This document shows, piece by piece, positions 53,206 to 57,226 of a stretch of DNA of 57,226 nucleotides. A model generated the notes under the pieces. That model was not told where the DNA came from. It saw nothing but the letters and a program-made list of their open reading frames with translations, and made no database searches. The stretch is from contig CAOKDX010000021.1 of assembly GCA_948467395.1 (NCBI GenBank), positions 1 to 57,226 of the forward strand, written 5' to 3'. The stretch is from an uncultured Clostridia bacterium. Its GTDB lineage: Bacteria; Bacillota; Clostridia; Lachnospirales; Lachnospiraceae. The position numbers and the translations under genes were made by a program. Position 1 is the first letter of the stretch, and each line of letters opens with the position of its first letter.

Positions 53206-54177
53206 TTATATACAATATCTTTCATACAGTTGCTGAAGGAATATGTTTTCATAAAATGACTGTCCACAATGAAAAGCATTATCAAATCTATAATTTTTCA
53301 TAATTGCCTGAATCCGATGTCTTATTAAGTTTTTTGAAATTCTAATATACTCTATTGTTTGATAACGAACATCCATTAACTCAGATATACTCCGTTCAAC
53401 CACAGGATCATCATAATAATAACGAATTTGATATAAGTATACCTCATATATTTTTTTTGTTTCATCGTCCCCAGATAGTTTTTCCTCTGCACGTACAGCT
53501 CTATAAGAGTCAATAGCGTACACCTCTTCAATAAATGCATGTACATCGTTCCTATCAAAAAATTCTAACTTTCGACATTGATCTATGGTAAAGAATTCTA
53601 ACATAATATTCTCAATATCACAAATATATTTACAAGCAGGTGGCCAAATAATTGCATATGCAATTTTTCCTCTTTCATAAAAAAGTTTTCTCATTCTTTG
53701 TACAATAAAATTACATTCTTTTATGGTAAACCTTTCAACAAACCATGATAATCCATACTGTACCTGCTGATAAAAATCATAACTGTCAACGATATCATCG
53801 CAAATTACATATTGCACATTGTTATACAAAGCAAGTGCCAATCGATGAGAACCATTCTGTAATCGCCCATTATAATTAAGCTCTATAGGATATTTTGAAC
53901 TTAAGTATCCATTTTTTTCCACAGAATGTATTAATTCCATAAATTTTTGCAAACTATCCTTATTCTTTGCTTCCTTAATAGTTGGTTTTTGCTCGAATCG
54001 TAATTTCTGCATTTTGTTATATAAATCGAATCCAACAGAGTTTTTATTGTAGTGTTCCTCAATAGCAAGAATGCGAACAATAATATCATACCTATTAAAT
54101 CCTTCCTCCCCTATTTCTTGCAATAAGAAAGCATCTACTATTCTCTCAAAAGGAGTTACATCCATTTTTACAATCAT
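53206..54177 (-). CDS. ParB/SerK-fold-like protein of the glycan locus
   Basis: 323 aa. Residues about 60-150 carry a ParB/Srx-like core: SSKYPIELNYNGRLQNGSHRLALALYNN resembles the DGRLxxGxHRxxAA nucleotide-binding loop of ParB and of serine kinase SerK/SbnI. There is no helix-turn-helix of partition ParB. The C-terminal 150 residues are helical and Tyr/Phe-rich, with RRYYYDDPVVER-like charged segments. In this context a small-molecule kinase or nucleotide-binding enzyme is more likely than a DNA-binding protein. Family call by motif only. Confidence 0.45.
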   Translation of the reverse strand: MIVKMDVTPFERIVDAFLLQEIGEEGFNRYDIIVRILAIEEHYNKNSVGFDLYNKMQKLRFEQKPTIKEAKNKDSLQKFMELIHSVEKNGYLSSKYPIELNYNGRLQNGSHRLALALYNNVQYVICDDIVDSYDFYQQVQYGLSWFVERFTIKECNFIVQRMRKLFYERGKIAYAIIWPPACKYICDIENIMLEFFTIDQCRKLEFFDRNDVHAFIEEVYAIDSYRAVRAEEKLSGDDETKKIYEVYLYQIRYYYDDPVVERSISELMDVRYQTIEYIRISKNLIRHRIQAIMKNYRFDNAFHCGQSFYENIFLQQLYERYCI

Positions 54178-54237
54178 CCCTCTTTATCATATTCCAACTC
54201 AATGCTGAGTTAACCAAAATCACTATACATCATCTAA

Positions 54238-55116
54238 TCAACCATTTCTTATATATTTCAGTTTTCGCCTTTGAGTTTCCTCAATTGGTAATATTCGCTT
54301 ATTTTTATAAGTCAATGCTCTGTGCAACATATCAACATCATCAACCAATTGCTTAATTTCATTTGGCAGTAATGATGCCTTATGGTCTGTTCCTTTCCAT
54401 TCCTTATCTAAAGTAAAATGCCTTTCAATAATTCCTGCACCAAGAGCAATCGCCGCGACATCCAAATTGCATCCAATATGGTGACCTGAATAGCCGATCA
54501 TTTTTATTATTCCATGATAAGACTCTTTTAATCTTTTTATTTCCAACATACACATTTCCTCATATGGTACTGGGTAACCAGACGTGCATGCATATAAAAC
54601 CAAGTCCTTGTTTCTTTTTAATTTTGTAAACAATTTTATTATTTCTTTCTCTTCTTGTATTGTTGTCATTCCTACTGAAACATGTATTTCACCTTTATAG
54701 TTCCTACAAAGCCATTCGAGCATCTGATAATTTGTATTTGACGCCGAAGGTATTTTTATATATTGGGGATTCAGTGATGCTATTTCAACCGCTGATGTCA
54801 AATCCCAAACAGAGGCAGAATATAAAACATTATGTTGTTTACAACACTCCATCAACTCTATGTGCTGGTCAACAGAAAACTCTAACACCTCTCTATGTTC
54901 ACCATAAGATTTTCCAAATGAATTCGCTGGACATGGATGAGGAGCATTATATTGCTCTTCAGTCAACAATTCGCGAATACAACGCTTTTGAAATTTCACT
55001 ACAGTAATATGACATTCTGAACTTGCAACCCTAATCATTTCTTTTGCTATATCCATATTTCCCATATGATTGCATGCTATTTCAGCAACTATACAAGGCT
55101 TTGCATAAATATCCAT
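54238..55116 (-). CDS. NeuB-family synthase without SAF domain
   Basis: 292 aa, ATG after AAGGAGGAAC. NeuB TIM barrel: CIVAEIACNHMGNMDIAKEM, VVKFQKRCIRELLT, YIKIPSASNTNYQML, MIGYSGHHIG, IIERHFTLDKEWKGTDHKAS. The SAF domain present in the paralog at 11212 is absent; the protein ends after the barrel. Such short forms occur among KDN-9-P/sialate-9-P-type synthases. With ManA downstream and the NeuA-phosphatase fusion upstream, condensation of PEP with a 6-phosphosugar is a reasonable guess. Confidence 0.88.
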   Translation of the reverse strand: MDIYAKPCIVAEIACNHMGNMDIAKEMIRVASSECHITVVKFQKRCIRELLTEEQYNAPHPCPANSFGKSYGEHREVLEFSVDQHIELMECCKQHNVLYSASVWDLTSAVEIASLNPQYIKIPSASNTNYQMLEWLCRNYKGEIHVSVGMTTIQEEKEIIKLFTKLKRNKDLVLYACTSGYPVPYEEMCMLEIKRLKESYHGIIKMIGYSGHHIGCNLDVAAIALGAGIIERHFTLDKEWKGTDHKASLLPNEIKQLVDDVDMLHRALTYKNKRILPIEETQRRKLKYIRNG

Positions 55117-55178
55117 TGTTCCTCCTTATTACCATTTTTATTAATGTTTTGTGTTAATTAGATCCTCAGCATTTCAAT

Positions 55179-55300
55179 ATATATTTCATTAGGATATATT
55201 TCATTGAGATAAAACAACGTAAAATAGCATTGTTTTCTCATTGTATTTTCAATATCAATATGATTACACATTGTTGTTTTCAACGAATACATTGATATTG
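55179..55300. repeat. Repeat-rich intergenic region upstream of the short NeuB gene
   Basis: CAATATCAAT (55250-55259) and ATTGATATTG (55291-55300) are a perfect 10-base inverted repeat, with GTTG-TTTT-CAAC nested inside. ATATATTTCATT occurs twice with a 15-base period (55179-55190 and 55194-55205). The whole 55117-55377 gap is AT-rich and gene-free; it probably holds the promoter of the neuB-ParB-like-PK-like run. Confidence 0.5.
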
Positions 55301-55377
55301 TAAACACCGCTCCCTTTATAGCGTCAACAGTTCAGTACAACAGACACCCTAAAGGAATAACTTCAACCCCGCTTCTA

Positions 55378-56379
55378 TTAGACGAATGAAACTAATACCG
55401 ACATATTTCCTGACATAGAACTTTCCTTTGCTTGGCTTGTAAGGATTAAATGGTCACCTTTATTTATCTTCTGACCGTTGATTGTACCAGATCCTTTTAT
55501 GATTGATACATTGAGAAATGGCTTGTCATTTTCAAATGTAAACGTGTCTTTGATTATGTATTTCTTCATTATATAATGCTTGCACTCCACAAAGGTTGTT
55601 ATTTCTGTAGAACCAATCACCTCAGTAGTTGGCTTTACTGGAAAATCCTCGTGTGGTGCACTGATACAAGCAATACTGTCTTCGATGTGAAGCGGTCTAA
55701 GCTGTCCATTGCTCAAACGGTCATAATCATATACTCTATATGTCACAGTGCTTGATTGCTGTGTCTCAATCAATAGTGTTCCACCCTTGATTGCATGAAG
55801 GCATCCTGGCTCAATCTGGAAAAAATCACCCGGCTTGATTGATTTAACTCTGATCCAATCATCCCATCTTCTTTCCCTAATCATTACTGCCAAGTCGTCC
55901 TTAGCCTTTGCATTGTGCCCTACCACTATTGTTGCATCCTCGTCACAATCTAAGATATACCAGCATTCTGTCTTTCCTAATGAACCATTTTCATGCTCTG
56001 CTGCATACTTATCATTTGGATGAACCTGAAAACTTAAGTCATCTGCTGCACCAATTAGCTTTACAAGAAGCGGAAATACTTCTTTTTTGATATTCCCAAA
56101 TAATTCTCTGTGGTTCTTGTAAAGCCATGATAAAGTATGCCCCTCAAATGGCCCACCTACTATTTTACAATCTCCATCTTGATGAGCACTGATTCCCCAA
56201 CATTCACCTGTCTTATCGCCAGCTTTTTCATAGCCAAATTCATGAAGAGCCTTTCCTCCCCATACAGCATCCTTAAAAACCGGCTCAAGCCTAATTATTT
56301 CAAGATCCTCTGACTTATGCGCTTTTGCAAAATCATTAGCCTCACCTGCATGTTTTATATCAAGTCCTGTTAACAACAA
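55378..56379 (-). CDS. manA: Class I mannose-6-phosphate isomerase with altered N-terminus
   Basis: 333 aa. From residue 28 it is a typical ManA: EIIRLEPVFKDAVWGGKAL, LSFQVHPNDKYA (Zn His), KTECWYILDCD (Glu), GCLHAIKGGTLLIETQQSS (His) and TYRVYDYDR. It interconverts Fru-6-P and Man-6-P, feeding mannose-derived sugars. The first 27 residues (TGLDIKHAGEANDFAKAHKS) are not part of the family, and the start (TTG) lies exactly at the join with the SDR remnant, so the original 5' end has been cut away and expression is doubtful. Confidence 0.85.
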   Translation of the reverse strand: MLLTGLDIKHAGEANDFAKAHKSEDLEIIRLEPVFKDAVWGGKALHEFGYEKAGDKTGECWGISAHQDGDCKIVGGPFEGHTLSWLYKNHRELFGNIKKEVFPLLVKLIGAADDLSFQVHPNDKYAAEHENGSLGKTECWYILDCDEDATIVVGHNAKAKDDLAVMIRERRWDDWIRVKSIKPGDFFQIEPGCLHAIKGGTLLIETQQSSTVTYRVYDYDRLSNGQLRPLHIEDSIACISAPHEDFPVKPTTEVIGSTEITTFVECKHYIMKKYIIKDTFTFENDKPFLNVSIIKGSGTINGQKINKGDHLILTSQAKESSMSGNMSVLVSFV

Positions 56380-56480
56380 CGGCTGCCCCCCTCATTTGCG
56401 CACCGCACAGCCATGGCACGGCCCAGTCCTCGTGATGAGCCAGTGATCAATACCACCTTTTCGTGCAGATTTAATTCCAT
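56372..56480 (-). pseudogene. SDR remnant (second copy, first 35 codons)
   Basis: MELNLHEKVVLITGSSRGLG then RAMAVRCANEG matches the start of the SDR at 39093-39836 almost codon for codon, ending after a G-run frameshift and a join to manA. Same orientation and same spacing to the ACP copy as in the intact block. Confidence 0.9.
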
Positions 56481-56486
56481 ATGTGA

Positions 56487-56746
56487 TCAGTCCTTCTTGT
56501 CCTTAATGTATTTTAACAGTTCATTATATTTCTGCAGCACCTCGATATCCAGATCCTCCAGGTCAAATTCAATATCAAATACCGTCTCAATTTCCACGAC
56601 CAGTTCCACATCAGCAGCGAATCAAGACCGAAATCGGCCATCAGGTCACATTCCGGATTCGAAAACAGATTTTCTGCCTCCTCTGTAAGATCCATCCTTG
56701 CAGTCTTTAAAATAATTTCCCTCAATCTTCTCGCTGTCTCATTCAT
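56487..56746 (-). pseudogene. ACP, second copy, frameshifted
   Basis: Begins MNETARRLREIILKTARMDL and keeps GLDSLLM, then a one-base deletion near 56629 (CCAC-ATC instead of CCACCATC) shifts the frame to WNWSWKLRR. The DNA after the shift still matches the intact ACP to its end (ending KDKKD in the original frame). Confidence 0.9.
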
Positions 56747-57226
56747 TTTCAATCCTCCTGATCTTACCGTATAAGTCTTTTCAATGTGATCTGCCACTTC
56801 GATCACACTTGGAATTTTCTGTATCTCAAGATTTGCCTTGCAATACTCATATAGATCTTTGACATCCAGATTCTCTTCCATGTAAGGCACAATACGTGCG
56901 GCGGGTATCTCTCCCAAAAACTTATGTTCCTGCTTTTTCCTCGTACAACGATCTCGCCGTCAGTACCGGACGGCATCTCCTGATCATATTCATCAAACAC
57001 CTTCACGCTGACACCCGGAATCGCTTTTCCGACGGATCCCAGTTTCCTCCTGGCATCTTCCGGCAGCAGACATGTGACACGGGGATTGGCTTCTGTCTGC
57101 CCATAGGTCTGGACAATGCGGCAATGGTACTGAGAATCTGGTTCCTTTTGCTGTTTGCTTCTATCGGTACGATCACCCTGTCCATGTAGGCGGCGGAAAA
57201 ATAAGCGATCACATAATTGACCGAGT
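56739..57226 (-). pseudogene. AMP-ligase, second copy, with two internal deletions (runs off the window)
   Basis: Fragments match the ligase at 40096-41577: YFSAAYMDRVIVPIEANSKR, then a jump to VQTYGQTEA-type sequence in another frame, SVGKAIPGVSVKVFDEYDQE, GTDGEIVVRGK, then a second jump to the C-terminus (PAARIVPYMEENLDVKDLYE, YCKANLEIQKIPS). About 700 and 330 bases are missing relative to the intact gene. In roughly 160 bases compared directly (56955-57118) I count about six differences. Confidence 0.9.

Noticed and set aside
1-57226. CRISPR array, rRNA or tRNA genes
   Set aside because: No regularly spaced repeats, rRNA blocks or CCA-type cloverleaf sequences were noticed; a tRNAscan-SE and CRISPR search would settle it.

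Overview
The window looks like a chromosomal segment of a low-to-mid GC Gram-positive anaerobe of the class Clostridia, most likely Lachnospiraceae. This rests on gene content and order (ireB-ruvX-yrzB-rnj-short mltG-trmR-trhP, thiI next to a NifS-type cysteine desulfurase, dgt, AGCS symporter, a Crh-like HPr without its histidine) and on strong AGGAGG-type ribosome binding sites. The species cannot be read from the sequence. Nearly everything is on the minus strand. I saw no rRNA, tRNA or CRISPR array.

Region 1 (1-2137) is the edge of an integrated element beside the 3' end of guaA: a truncated tyrosine recombinase, a small excisionase-like HTH protein, a divergent XRE repressor, and between them an array of TACAAATTTGTA-like operators, one lying inside a recognisable minus-strand promoter. 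Region 2 (2138-30744) is mostly housekeeping: guaA, dgt, a MATE exporter, lysA, serS, an orphan NeuB-family synthase, an alanine symporter with an extra loop domain, an M18 aminopeptidase, hflX, birA, a tRNA-modification and RNA-decay cluster (trhP, trmR, rnj, mtaB, thiI, nifS, rsmE), a FliD-like protein, and a GHKL histidine kinase with two XRE regulators.

Region 3 (30904-42170) is a compact, co-oriented, overlapping gene cluster that I think is the most interesting part. It contains two parallel sets of carboxylate-activating enzyme, carrier protein and BtrH-like Cys/His/Asp protein (the butirosin acyl-ACP:amine acyltransferase fold). One set is an A-PCP didomain whose specificity residues read as glycine. 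The other is a free AMP-ligase, a free ACP, a ketoreductase-type SDR and a second BtrH-like protein. Two ABC half-transporters and a tiny one-TM HlyD-like protein sit between them. Together they suggest a small-molecule tailoring and export system. A broken nucleotidyltransferase and an IS630 remnant lie at its upstream end.

Region 4 (42615-55116) is visibly more AT-rich and is a surface-glycan or cyclitol locus: MDR dehydrogenase, IolI-like TIM-barrel isomerase, NeuA fused to a KdsC-like phosphatase, a 2-deoxy-scyllo-inosose-synthase-like cyclase, a GT-B-like transferase, an intact IS110-family transposase, a decayed radical-SAM gene, a duplicated pyruvate-kinase-like protein split at an A8 tract, a ParB/SerK-like protein and a NeuB lacking the SAF domain. 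ManA follows (55378).

Region 5 (56372-57226) is a second, degenerate copy of the SDR-ACP-ligase block of region 3, in the same orientation. About 16 kb of accessory DNA is therefore bracketed by long direct repeats.
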